Origin: a virus
DNA length: 30,849 nucleotides
Virus record (IMG/VR): IMGVR_UViG_3300047994_000589
Coordinates: 1-30,849 of that record
Strand: one strand, 5' to 3'
Shown in pieces: positions 21,701 through 28,984 of this stretch; position 1 is the stretch's first letter, and each line of letters starts with the position of its first letter. Below the pieces are notes generated by a model, which was given only the letters and a program-made list of their open reading frames with translations, was not told where the DNA came from and did not search any database. The position numbers and the translations under genes are program-made.

Positions 21701-23492
21701 CCCGTCGTGCGATCACCTGTGCCGTGCCCGCGTAGGCGCCATCCGCCAGCGTGTGTTCGTGAACCTCGGCTTCGCGGAACGTCCGAACCTCGCGCTCTAA
21801 CGTGGTCTCTCGCTGGGTGAGCCTATCCAACTCCGATTCGGCCTTGCGGATTTCTTCCGTCGCCGGGCCGCTGTTCCAGGAGTCCGCCTTGTCCGTGATA
21901 TTTCGTACGCTGTCCTCTACGTTGTCCTGCGCCGCCTTGTCGTTGCCCAGAACGCTAAGGCATAGCGGGCGGATTTCCACCGGCAACTTGTCCCGAAGCA
22001 CTTGCAGCGCGCGGGGCGTCTGCGCGGTAATCAGCACCCTTTGCCCAGTGGCGAGAAGGTGGCAAATGAGGTTGGCGATCGTGTGCGACTTACCAGTGCC
22101 GGGCGGTCCCTGCACGAGGACGCCGTGCTTGCTGTTGAGCCGTTCGACAATCTGCCGTTGGTCCTCATTCGCCGGCAGGGGGAAATAGACGCGCGTGTTC
22201 GTCGGTGTATCCGCGAAGGTAGAGGGACTCGGAGGAGCCTCGCTGTGTGATTCGCCAGTCGCGGCGCGCGTCAGCCGTTTCACGCCGGGCGGGATTTCCG
22301 CACCCTTCTGAAGTTGCTCGATGATGGCCTCGAAGGCGAGGAGAAGTCCCCGCGACGTGCGCCTGCGAAGGAGAAGTGCTGGCGCGAAAGCGGCCTGCGG
22401 CACGGGCTCCATCCCTTTGGCCTCATATGCGTCCGGGTCGTAGGTTCCATCCTCCTTGATCGCTTGTGCGAACCCTCGAAGGGCGCGGTCGATGGCCTCG
22501 AACTCCCAGGGATCATCATCGGTCTTCGCCAAGTCAGCGGCCACAACCTCCCTCTGCGGGACACTTGGCTGCTCGCTGGGATCGAGCATGTCGATTTCGA
22601 GGGCGAGCTTCGCGCCGTCAGAACCGGGGCGGAGTGTGAACACGCCACCAGCGGGGTCAAACTCCAGAGCGACTTGCGCGGCGATGAGGTGTCGGCGGAC
22701 TTGCTGACCGCTAGGCGTCTTCCATGTCAGGCAGCCCAGCCCGAGCACCAACTCAAACTCTTCACCGAGGCGCTTGAGATCGCTGTGAATGACGAACAGC
22801 GGCGCGTACACCTTCTCTTGGAACACCACCCAGGCGGCGTATTTTTCCGCCCACGGCTTCCAACTCGCCTGCATGTAGTCGTTGAGCGCAACGGCAACCT
22901 CGGGATGGTCCTCAAGAAGTTCGTATTGGTCGCCGGAATGAGATCGGGTCGCGCTGCCGCCAGCGGGCGAAGATTGACCGTTCGCACCAATCGACGCGGA
23001 TGGGTCGGCCCGGCCGGGCTTGTTCTCCGGGCGTGGGCGTTCGATTCGATCCAACAAGCGGGGTGGCGAGTCAGGGTCCTTCCCCGAGTCAGAGTCAACC
23101 CATGCTTTGATGCTCGCCGGAAGCGGGGGAAGTGCCGGTTCGGGCAACTTGCGCACAGTGAGCCAAACGTCCTCGTCCGTCGCTTCGGTACCGAGCCAAT
23201 TGACACCGGGCTCGGGGCGGAAATACCGAGCGGTGCATCCGGGCTTCCCGCGAACAGCATCAAGCCAAAAGACACGCTCATAGGAACGTAGATCGCGGAC
23301 AACGGCCGTCCGCAGGTGCGCGAGGTCCCGCAGGTAGCGGAAGATCGCCAGCGCACGCCTCCGCTCGGGATCGCGTTTGGCGGATTCGGGATTCGCTTGG
23401 GGAGGTTGATCGGACACGAGAAATCCGCTGCGACAACGCCAAATGCCGGGTGTCTCATGCTGATCCCACAAGGCGGCAGCGTCAGGCACCAA
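18756..23492 (-). CDS. Superfamily 1 helicase with C-terminal Vsr/DUF559-like endonuclease
   Basis: This is a 1578-residue protein from a TTG at 23492; the adjacent GTG, or a GTG at 23417, are alternatives. Residues 1 to about 440 are an uncharacterised N-terminal region. SF1 helicase motifs follow: VLVQGPPGTGKSHTIANLIC (Walker A near 459-466), a long helical insertion, VVIVDEASQCGPES (near 1130), VVGDDKQISPSN, HEHFRCMPEIIRFSN, DAYSFQGDERHIIFLSL and NVAASRAQDQLW. The end (about 1450-1560) is a nuclease: QYRAGRHSIDLVIEGKSRLA followed by IECDGDHWHG, the D...E-x-D-G-x-x-(H/W)H pattern of Vsr/DUF559 very-short-patch-like enzymes. A single-chain helicase plus nuclease beside an Ssp/Dnd-like cluster suggests anti-phage defence. 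That is inference; cytoplasmic DNA or RNA remodelling with cleavage is the direct reading. Confidence 0.85.
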   Translation of the reverse strand: MVPDAAALWDQHETPGIWRCRSGFLVSDQPPQANPESAKRDPERRRALAIFRYLRDLAHLRTAVVRDLRSYERVFWLDAVRGKPGCTARYFRPEPGVNWLGTEATDEDVWLTVRKLPEPALPPLPASIKAWVDSDSGKDPDSPPRLLDRIERPRPENKPGRADPSASIGANGQSSPAGGSATRSHSGDQYELLEDHPEVAVALNDYMQASWKPWAEKYAAWVVFQEKVYAPLFVIHSDLKRLGEEFELVLGLGCLTWKTPSGQQVRRHLIAAQVALEFDPAGGVFTLRPGSDGAKLALEIDMLDPSEQPSVPQREVVAADLAKTDDDPWEFEAIDRALRGFAQAIKEDGTYDPDAYEAKGMEPVPQAAFAPALLLRRRTSRGLLLAFEAIIEQLQKGAEIPPGVKRLTRAATGESHSEAPPSPSTFADTPTNTRVYFPLPANEDQRQIVERLNSKHGVLVQGPPGTGKSHTIANLICHLLATGQRVLITAQTPRALQVLRDKLPVEIRPLCLSVLGNDKAAQDNVEDSVRNITDKADSWNSGPATEEIRKAESELDRLTQRETTLEREVRTFREAEVHEHTLADGAYAGTAQVIARRVRQDAQRFAWFADGADPDKPAPINADDLTAYRDGMIRVSPQRAAEVEQRRPARGSEIPADDTLTRLIRASHTLHSRIRPIADGEVHLGTLPLDELRGVSTALRALQAAVQQVPTAATPWAAVALSDVLRGAGAGWDLLLSQTSAAVAAHTDLAAKLDKADIRLPAGRRSDMLLADVADLLGHFQRGGGLGFFVFRAKVVRRTIYLCREATIDGRPCDHAAALTTAKEHLECSAAVGKTWTLWDGKAFPSTKTNGQQVGELRELCAILTRVLGVRPIADAASAALTRLHLAEVPPLHDLRAVDELSTRCERVIVRREYDVVTSRLDARVHALRAVATSPNAHPVCARLANAIEQRDERGVTAALAEVAGLEADAARLAEWASLDERISTVLPKLARSIAENHADPAWKVRIADWSAAWRWAQADAWLTKYTDPRKAAAVELELRQAKDRIKACVVRASAERAWHSCLSSMSPAHQQHLNAWRQAIKKIGKGTGKHAGHWRRVAQGELEQCRDAIPAWVMPLYRVFESVKPAPGIFDVVIVDEASQCGPESLILFYLAKKVIVVGDDKQISPSNIGIDKDQAKSLLRQHLEGIELADTFDVDSSLFDHGQVRLGKRITLHEHFRCMPEIIRFSNDLCYKGALIPLRQYPPKRLAPYVARRIPDGKREGGPQSAKNQAEAEAIVDAIAACCADPMYKDKTMGVISLLGEHQAKLIERLLLKRIGAEEIERRRMVCGDAYSFQGDERHIIFLSLVVAVKDDESRGFASLTKLSDMQRFNVAASRAQDQLWLFHSIMPEDVGNHECMRHRLLTHFYDPARHAARSIGVDVADLRQQAANPDRPETAPDPFDSWFEVDVYLRIADRGFRVLPQYRAGRHSIDLVIEGKSRLAIECDGDHWHGPDKFDEDMARQRQLERAQWRFLRVRGSAFYRDPDAALVPLWARLSELGIVPMPATDGSGSGDGYIPHIPEREAPEPTQEQASAAG

Positions 23493-23634
23493 TGTGGATA
23501 AGTGTAACGGGGACTTGACCCTATCGCATTTCCGGGGGCCTTGGAATCTGCCCCTGCTCGCGGGAGAGATCCAAGGCCGCCCGGCGTAGACCCGTCCAAT
23601 TTAACTGATTCCTTGGGTCACTTGGTGAAGGCCC

Positions 23635-23647
23635 CCGAGAGCAACCC
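23635..23647 (+). repeat. 13-base direct repeat, right copy flanking the helicase gene
   Basis: Identical CCGAGAGCAACCC to the copy at 18613-18625. It lies 143 bases upstream of the helicase start. Confidence 0.3.
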
Positions 23648-23894
23648 TGCTGTTAAGCTCAGGCCACCCGTCAACCAGAGAGCGCGAGAGTCCGAGAGGG
23701 TTGCCGCCGGTGGGGCGTGAGCAACCGTAGGGGTTGCCGTCGGACCCCGAGATTCGGTTTCAAGACCGAGAGCGCGGCGGGTCGGGCCCAGGTCCCGCCG
23801 GAGCGTTGGAAACCCCCCGTCCTGACGGGACTTTCCGCGCATCGTCGCGGCCACGGCCCGAGGGCGGCCAGATCGCCCGACCTGTAAACCAAAA

Positions 23895-23918
23895 CGCCCC
23901 CGCGTTTCCGCGAGGGCG
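23895..23918 (-). terminator. Leftward Rho-independent terminator without an obvious gene
   Basis: On the minus strand CGCCCTCGCG pairs with CGCGGGGGCG (ten bp, one G-T wobble) around a GAAA loop, followed by TTTTGGTTT. This is a good intrinsic terminator. The nearest protein-coding gene to its right is on the other strand, so it would end either antisense transcription or a small RNA starting around 24000. Confidence 0.65.
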
Positions 23919-24077
23919 TCGGTAACTCCCCGATCGTAACGGGTTCAAACCGTCGAATCTAGGCCGCCGAGGGGGTTCCGAGCGGCCGTTCTCTGGTTAA
24001 CAGCCCCACGCGACCGGCTCAGCGGGCGTTGCGAAGGGCTTTGGACGGGCTGTGAACTGCGGGATTGGAGTTTCACA

Positions 24078-24272
24078 ATGTCGGAGAACACGTCTCAGAG
24101 CAATCAGGGTTCGCATAGCCACACGCCGATGACCCCAGACGCCGCCGCACGCATCCAGAGCGCGACGGCCAAGGCAAGCGGCGGGCAGGTCGCCAAGGAC
24201 AGCTTCGCTGCCAAGGCCCAGAGCGCCGCGGCGCACAACAGCGGCAAGGGAGGTGGCGGCGGCAAGAAGTGA
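24078..24272 (+). CDS. Small Ala/Ser-rich protein resembling seed-maturation/LEA-like repeats
   Basis: This is a 64-residue protein (MSENTSQSNQGSHSHTPMTP, then DAAARIQSATAKASGGQVAK and SFAAKAQSAAAHN), ending in a Gly/Lys tail (GKGGGGGKK). The 'MTP.AA.RIQSA.AKA.GG.v...SFAaraQSAA' pattern is one I associate with bacterial small proteins related to plant seed-maturation (SMP) repeats, possibly stress protectants. The assignment is tentative. It is hydrophilic and probably disordered, with no signal peptide. A strong hairpin follows, so it is a separate transcription unit and not part of the defence operon downstream. Confidence 0.6.
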   Translation: MSENTSQSNQGSHSHTPMTPDAAARIQSATAKASGGQVAKDSFAAKAQSAAAHNSGKGGGGGKK

Positions 24273-24287
24273 TGTTGAACCGCTCGT

Positions 24288-24315
24288 CTGCCCCCGCGCC
24301 AACGCGCGGGGGCAG
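24288..24315 (+). terminator. Strong hairpin after the small SMP-like gene
   Basis: CTGCCCCCGCGC and GCGCGGGGGCAG form a perfect 12-bp stem with a CAAC loop. A second small hairpin (AGGCC-TTTC-GGCCT) overlaps its right end. The T-tract is weak, but the position 16 bases after the stop and the stem stability support termination, isolating the next operon. Confidence 0.7.
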
Positions 24316-24540
24316 GCCTTTCGGCCTGACCCCTCATCCCCGATCGAGCCCCCGCACACGAGTCGTAGGCTGAATCCCTACGATGTGGCGTGTGCCCGGC
24401 GGTGGAACCGCGAACGCCCAATGCTCGAGCGTCTCGCCTTGGTGCGAGCACGCCAACGAGATTTGGGATAGCCTGTCACAAGGACACCCAACCGACCTCG
24501 GACTGGATGCTCGGCATCGGCGTCATCCAGGCGCTTCCGC

Positions 24541-24546
24541 TATAGT
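24541..24546 (+). promoter_or_regulatory. Candidate -10 element giving a leaderless defence-operon transcript
   Basis: TATAGT ends six bases before the ATG at 24553, so transcription would begin at or within a base or two of that ATG. No Shine-Dalgarno sequence precedes the ATG, which fits leaderless translation. No clear -35 box is seen around 24518-24523 (CGGCGT). Confidence 0.45.
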
Positions 24547-24552
24547 ACCTGG

Positions 24553-25512
24553 ATGCCCGAAACGACCATCATCCAGGATCAAACCGTTCGAATCCGATTC
24601 TCGGGTCACGAGAGCTTTCCGCTGCGATTCAGTTGGCTCGCCAAGGGCGTGCGCTTCTGCAAGGCGAAGCCGATGGGCTTTAGCGATCCGGAAGCGATGG
24701 TCTCGCTAGGCGTCGGCAAGAACATGGTTCGTTCAATTCGTTTCTGGTGTACGGAGGCACAGATGATCGGCCCCGTGCGATCGGACGTGCGCACACGAAC
24801 GCCCTCGTTGACACCCACGCCACTCGGCGACTTTCTATTCGGCGAAGACGGAGCCGACCCATACGTTGAAGACCCCGCGACGCTGTGGTTGATCCATTGG
24901 GGGCTTGCCTCTCGTGTTGCCGGGCCGACGTCCTGGTATGTCTTGTTCAACGAGGTTCGATCCTCCGAGTTCACCACTCGCTCCCTCACTCGTGAGTTGC
25001 GGCAGTACGAGGCTCGTTTCGCTGGCGAGGCGGTGGCCGAGGAGACCCTCGAACGCGATGTGGACTGCTGTATTCGGTGCTATGTTGGCAGCAGTGCTGA
25101 CAAGAAAATCCAAGGGGAGGACGTTCATGACTGCCCCCTCGCTGACCTAGACCTGGTCCATCGAGTGGGCGAAGCTGGCGCTTTTTCCTTCCCTAGAGGA
25201 CCGCGCCGCAACCTCCCGCTCGCCGTCTTTGCTTCCTGCCTGGCCGACTACTGTGGGCGGGTAGATGTTGGCGCGAGGACTCGGTCGTTCGAACAAGTTG
25301 CCTACGGCCCCGGCAGCCCGGGCCAGATATTTCGGCTTTCCGAGAACGCGCTCACAGACCTTCTAGACGAGCTCGATGATTTCACATCGGGTGCGATGCG
25401 GTTCGGCGGGACCGCAGGACTTCGCCAAGTGCTTCTCGCCGATTCACTCCCCACTCCCCTCGCACTCTTGAAGAAGCACTTCAAGCGGAGGTCTCCACAT
25501 GCCGCTCGCTGA
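24553..25512 (+). CDS. DUF4007 family protein (SspB-like component)
   Basis: This 319-residue protein begins MPETTIIQDQTVRIRFSGHE. FSGHESFPLRFSWLAKGV, then MVSLGVGKNMVRSIRFWCTE, LTPTPLGDFLFGEDGADPYV and EDPATLWLIHWGLASRVAGP are the conserved landmarks of DUF4007. As I recall, DUF4007 proteins are SspB-type partners of DNA phosphorothioation systems; SspB has been described as a nickase acting with the ATPase SspC and the PP-loop enzyme SspD. The C-terminal third (GQIFRLSENALTDLLDELDD) looks helical. The next gene starts inside this one (14-base overlap), so they are translationally coupled. The family call is firm; the Ssp role is inferred from gene order. Confidence 0.8.
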   Translation: MPETTIIQDQTVRIRFSGHESFPLRFSWLAKGVRFCKAKPMGFSDPEAMVSLGVGKNMVRSIRFWCTEAQMIGPVRSDVRTRTPSLTPTPLGDFLFGEDGADPYVEDPATLWLIHWGLASRVAGPTSWYVLFNEVRSSEFTTRSLTRELRQYEARFAGEAVAEETLERDVDCCIRCYVGSSADKKIQGEDVHDCPLADLDLVHRVGEAGAFSFPRGPRRNLPLAVFASCLADYCGRVDVGARTRSFEQVAYGPGSPGQIFRLSENALTDLLDELDDFTSGAMRFGGTAGLRQVLLADSLPTPLALLKKHFKRRSPHAAR

Positions 25513-28500
25513 GCCCATCCGCCGTCGGCGAAGCACATTCCGACGCTCGACCAACGTTGTCGCCGACAGTGCTCGCAAACAAGCATCGATCGACTACATC
25601 GCATCTGCTTGCGCTTGTCAGACTCTCGGCAGAATCATCAGGGGGCTCAGTGACCCCGCATCTGGCCGCGCATGGACAATTACAGGCCCGTATGGCACTG
25701 GAAAGTCATCTTTCGTCTTGTTTGCTGCGGCCTTACTGGCTGGTGGTCGGCATCGATTGCACGCGCCGATGGCGGCGGCGCTCAAAGTAGCGGATGTGGG
25801 ACTGCACGACCGGTTGCGGCGAATCACGAGCCGAGGCAGTCTCTTGCCGGTACTGATTACCGGATCGTCTGAGTCAATCCGCGACTCCATCCGACGAGCC
25901 TCGATCGAGGCCTTGGACTCGTGCAAGTCCACCGCAGCACGCAGGCTTCGTTCGCAATGGATGTCAGACAGTGGCTCGGGCAAGTTCGGCAACCCGGTCG
26001 AAGGCCTGCTCAAACTGCATGAGTGTGTCTCGGCTCACGAGGACGGCATTGTCGGGACACTCGTCGTGATCGATGAACTCGGCAAGCTGCTCGAGTTCGC
26101 GGCCAAGAACCCCGACCGTTCCGACGTGTACGCTCTGCAAGAGCTCGCCGAAACGGTAAGTCGGACATCCGCACCGATGCTCCTGCTTGGAGTTCTTCAC
26201 CAGGACTTCTCTGCCTACGCACAAGGGCTGCCTGCACGGGAACGCCAAGAGTGGGAGAAGATCCGCGGCCGCTTCGAGGACATTCTGTTCGATGAGCCCG
26301 CCGATCAGATGCTGCGTCTGCTCGCCCGTGCTGTTGAGAGTGACGGCCCGTCCGGTCCTGGAGAGCTCGCGTGGAAGCAAACGTTTCAGGCGATGCAGAG
26401 AGTCGGTGCGCTTCCGCGAGGTCTCAACAAGACGGAAGCGACCGAGCTACTCAAGAGATGCTGGCCACTGCATCCGGCTACGGCAGTAGTGCTGGGCTCC
26501 GTGTTCAAGAGGTATGGTCAGAACGAGCGCTCAGCGTTTTCGTTCGTTCAGTCGAGGGAACCGTTCGGACTCCGGGACTTTGCCGCTCGTTGTACCGCGC
26601 GTGATTCCGACATGTACACGCTGGCCAACCTGTTCGAGTACATGACGTCTACATTGGGCGACAACCTGCTGAGCAATCGAGATGGGAAGCGGTGGGCGGA
26701 AGCGATCGACCTCGATCGCCGGTTGGTCGATTGCGGACCGGAAGCCGTCGCAGTGTTTCGGACAATTGCGATGCTGGGCATCATCGGTAGGTGGCACGAT
26801 GTGGCAGCCACCAAGGCGAATGTGGAAATCGCGGTTGCCCCCACACTCGACGCAAACTCCACTGCGACGGCCATCGCCGATCTGCGAGCACGGTCTGTTG
26901 TCGTACTGCGGAAGTTCAACGACACGCTCGCGCTCTGGGAAGGCAGCGACGTGGACATCGAAGCCAAGCTTAGTGCCGCTCGTGCCGCGCTGCCCACCTC
27001 GCTCGATGTTGCAGACGCGCTTACGCGGTTCTTCAGGCCGCGCCCGGTAATCGCTAGGCGGCACTCATTCGAGACCGGTACGCTGCGGGTGTTTCCAATT
27101 GACTATGTGAATGCACAACATGTACTACCCGCGATGGCCCAAGTGTCACGCGGCGATGGGCGGATATTGGTGCTGCTTGGTGAGGGTGCCAGCGGACCGA
27201 CGGCGTTGAAGGCGAATGACGAGACTGCCGGTAATCCCCAACTCCTTTTGGCTGTGCCCGCCAACTCACGAGAGCTCGCGTCGCTGGCTCGTGAACTTGC
27301 CGCAATCGAGGCGGTACGCAAAGAATCGCCAGAGCTTGCCGGAGATTCCACCGCACGGCGGGAGTTGGATGCGCGGGAGTCAGAAGTGCGTCGGCGGCTC
27401 GCAAGCGAGTCTTCCGCGACACTGTTCGGAAGCACGAAGGACGGCATGACGCGGTGGTATCAGGGCGGTCATATGGTCAAAGTGCATGACTCGCGACAGC
27501 TGAACGAGCTGCTGTCTGTGGTGTGTGACAAGGTGTTCGAGGCAGCCCCCGTCATCCGTAACGAGATCATCAATCGAATGGATCTGTCGTCTTCGGCGGC
27601 TGCCGCGCGACGGAATCTCATCGAAGCGATGATCGAACACCCCGGTGTCGCCGAGCTTGGCATAAAGGGCAACCCTCCCGAGCGGAGCGTTTATCTCTCC
27701 GTGTTGCGTGAGTTGGGGCTTCATACGACAGGATCTGGCGTGTGTCGGTTCTCCGCAGATCCACGTCGGGCCAAGAACAATGCCGACGCGTTACTCCGCG
27801 GGATTCACGACTTCTTCAGCACTGCGGAGAGCGAGAGGAAATCCGTCGCAGCCTTCTTTGACGTGCTGAGGTCGCCCCCATATGGCCTCCGGGATGGCGT
27901 GCTGCCGGTCATACTGTGCGCGGTGCTCCAGGCCTGTGAGTCCGAGATCGCTCTGTACGAAGACGGCGCATTCCTTCCACAACTGTCGATTGAATCCTTC
28001 GAGCGGTTGATGAAGACGCCAGAGTTCTTTGCTGTTCGGCGATGGCGACTATCTGGCGTTCGCACGACGGTGTTTCAGCAGCTCGCGGCCATGCTCGGCA
28101 CGCCCAGGGAAGCGGGGCGCGCAGGACGTGATGACGTGCTTGACGTAGTGAAGCCAATGCTCAGGTTCTATCGCAAGCTCGATCAGTACACCCAGACAAC
28201 CCGCTCGCTTTCGTCTGAAGCTGTTTCGATCCGCACCGTCCTCTCGACCGCAACGGAGCCGGACCAGCTGCTCTTTGTAGAGTTGCCACAGGCGTGCGGG
28301 GTTCCACCGTTTGATTCCAAGAGTCGTGGCCGAGAATGCGACGTGTCTCGCTACCTGACAGTCCTTCAGCAGTCGCTGAGCGAGCTGCAGCGAGCCTACG
28401 ACGGTCTGCTGTCATCTGTTCAAGGGGCGCTATCTACAGCATTCGCGGCTCCGTCAGCCCTGCCAGATTTGCGGCGCTCGATGGTGTCGCGAGCACGCGC

Positions 28501-28984
28501 CGTCGAGTCAGTGGCTGTGGACCCAGAAATGCGGAGCTTCGTAGAGCGAATACTGGAGGCAAGCACGGATGATCGTCAGTGGGTGGAGTCTCTCGCGGCG
28601 ATTTTGGTTGCCAAGCCCCCTCCGGCGTGGCGAGACGAAGATCGGGCTCGCTTTGAGGTGGCGCTCGCTCAGCGCGTTCGGCGCCTCCGATCCCTCGAAG
28701 TTGTTGCACGCGAGCACGCTTCTGCACACGACTTGGGACCGGGCAGCATGACGTTCCGTCTGGCAGTTGCCGGGTCGGCCATGAAGGATCACGAAGTCGT
28801 GCTCCATGTTTCCGACGCCCAGTCGGCGGATGTGTCCGAGCTGGCGCGTGCCCTACGCTCCCAACTCCTTGTGTCGGAGAAGGGACTCTCCCAGGGCGTC
28901 GTCCTTGCGGCGTTGGCGCAGCTAGTTGGTCTGGTCATCGGTTCCGATGCCGGAGTGAATGGCGTTGCTGGAGGTATTCGATGA
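25499..28984 (+). CDS. Large P-loop ATPase of the phosphorothioation-like operon (SspC position)
   Basis: This is a 1161-residue protein (MPLAEPIRRRRSTFRRSTNV). The Walker A is TGPYGTGKSSFVLFAAALLA (about residues 61-80) and the Walker B is VVIDELGKLLEFAAKNP (about 188-204), followed by LQELAETVSRTSAPMLLLGV, a sensor-1-like strand. This is an AAA/STAND-like or BrxC-like defence ATPase arrangement. The remaining 800 or so residues are helical and unrecognised, containing ALPRGLNKTEATELLKRCWP, a late winged-helix-like region and repeated Arg/Glu-rich helices. It overlaps the DUF4007 gene upstream and the DndC-like gene downstream (ATGA). By gene order it fills the SspC/DndD energy-supplying role. 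Whether it is homologous to either or a different class is open. Confidence 0.75.
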   Translation: MPLAEPIRRRRSTFRRSTNVVADSARKQASIDYIASACACQTLGRIIRGLSDPASGRAWTITGPYGTGKSSFVLFAAALLAGGRHRLHAPMAAALKVADVGLHDRLRRITSRGSLLPVLITGSSESIRDSIRRASIEALDSCKSTAARRLRSQWMSDSGSGKFGNPVEGLLKLHECVSAHEDGIVGTLVVIDELGKLLEFAAKNPDRSDVYALQELAETVSRTSAPMLLLGVLHQDFSAYAQGLPARERQEWEKIRGRFEDILFDEPADQMLRLLARAVESDGPSGPGELAWKQTFQAMQRVGALPRGLNKTEATELLKRCWPLHPATAVVLGSVFKRYGQNERSAFSFVQSREPFGLRDFAARCTARDSDMYTLANLFEYMTSTLGDNLLSNRDGKRWAEAIDLDRRLVDCGPEAVAVFRTIAMLGIIGRWHDVAATKANVEIAVAPTLDANSTATAIADLRARSVVVLRKFNDTLALWEGSDVDIEAKLSAARAALPTSLDVADALTRFFRPRPVIARRHSFETGTLRVFPIDYVNAQHVLPAMAQVSRGDGRILVLLGEGASGPTALKANDETAGNPQLLLAVPANSRELASLARELAAIEAVRKESPELAGDSTARRELDARESEVRRRLASESSATLFGSTKDGMTRWYQGGHMVKVHDSRQLNELLSVVCDKVFEAAPVIRNEIINRMDLSSSAAAARRNLIEAMIEHPGVAELGIKGNPPERSVYLSVLRELGLHTTGSGVCRFSADPRRAKNNADALLRGIHDFFSTAESERKSVAAFFDVLRSPPYGLRDGVLPVILCAVLQACESEIALYEDGAFLPQLSIESFERLMKTPEFFAVRRWRLSGVRTTVFQQLAAMLGTPREAGRAGRDDVLDVVKPMLRFYRKLDQYTQTTRSLSSEAVSIRTVLSTATEPDQLLFVELPQACGVPPFDSKSRGRECDVSRYLTVLQQSLSELQRAYDGLLSSVQGALSTAFAAPSALPDLRRSMVSRARAVESVAVDPEMRSFVERILEASTDDRQWVESLAAILVAKPPPAWRDEDRARFEVALAQRVRRLRSLEVVAREHASAHDLGPGSMTFRLAVAGSAMKDHEVVLHVSDAQSADVSELARALRSQLLVSEKGLSQGVVLAALAQLVGLVIGSDAGVNGVAGGIR

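Larger units (their letters stand above)
23493..24077. other. Gene-poor intergenic region with repeats and a leftward terminator
   Basis: I see no convincing gene. A possible leaderless promoter for the helicase lies at 23501-23506 (TACACT on the minus strand, eight bases before the TTG). Between 23640 and 23740 the motif GAGCAACC and its complement GGTTGC recur several times, including the hairpin GCAACC-GTAGG-GGTTGC. A strong minus-strand terminator sits at 23895-23918 although no gene lies to its right on that strand, hinting at a small RNA. A T-loop-like hairpin (ACGG-TTTGAAC-CCGT) sits near 23945-23960. Confidence 0.4.

Noticed and set aside
23618-23854. 78-codon minus-strand frame in the intergenic region
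   Set aside because: No ribosome site and low-complexity Ala/Thr/Leu-rich translation over GAGCAACC-type repeats; nothing supports it as a gene.
23935-24000. tRNA-like 3' end (ACGG-TTTGAAC-CCGT hairpin)
   Set aside because: The T-loop lacks the conserved C56, no matching seven-bp acceptor partner exists upstream and no anticodon arm can be drawn.
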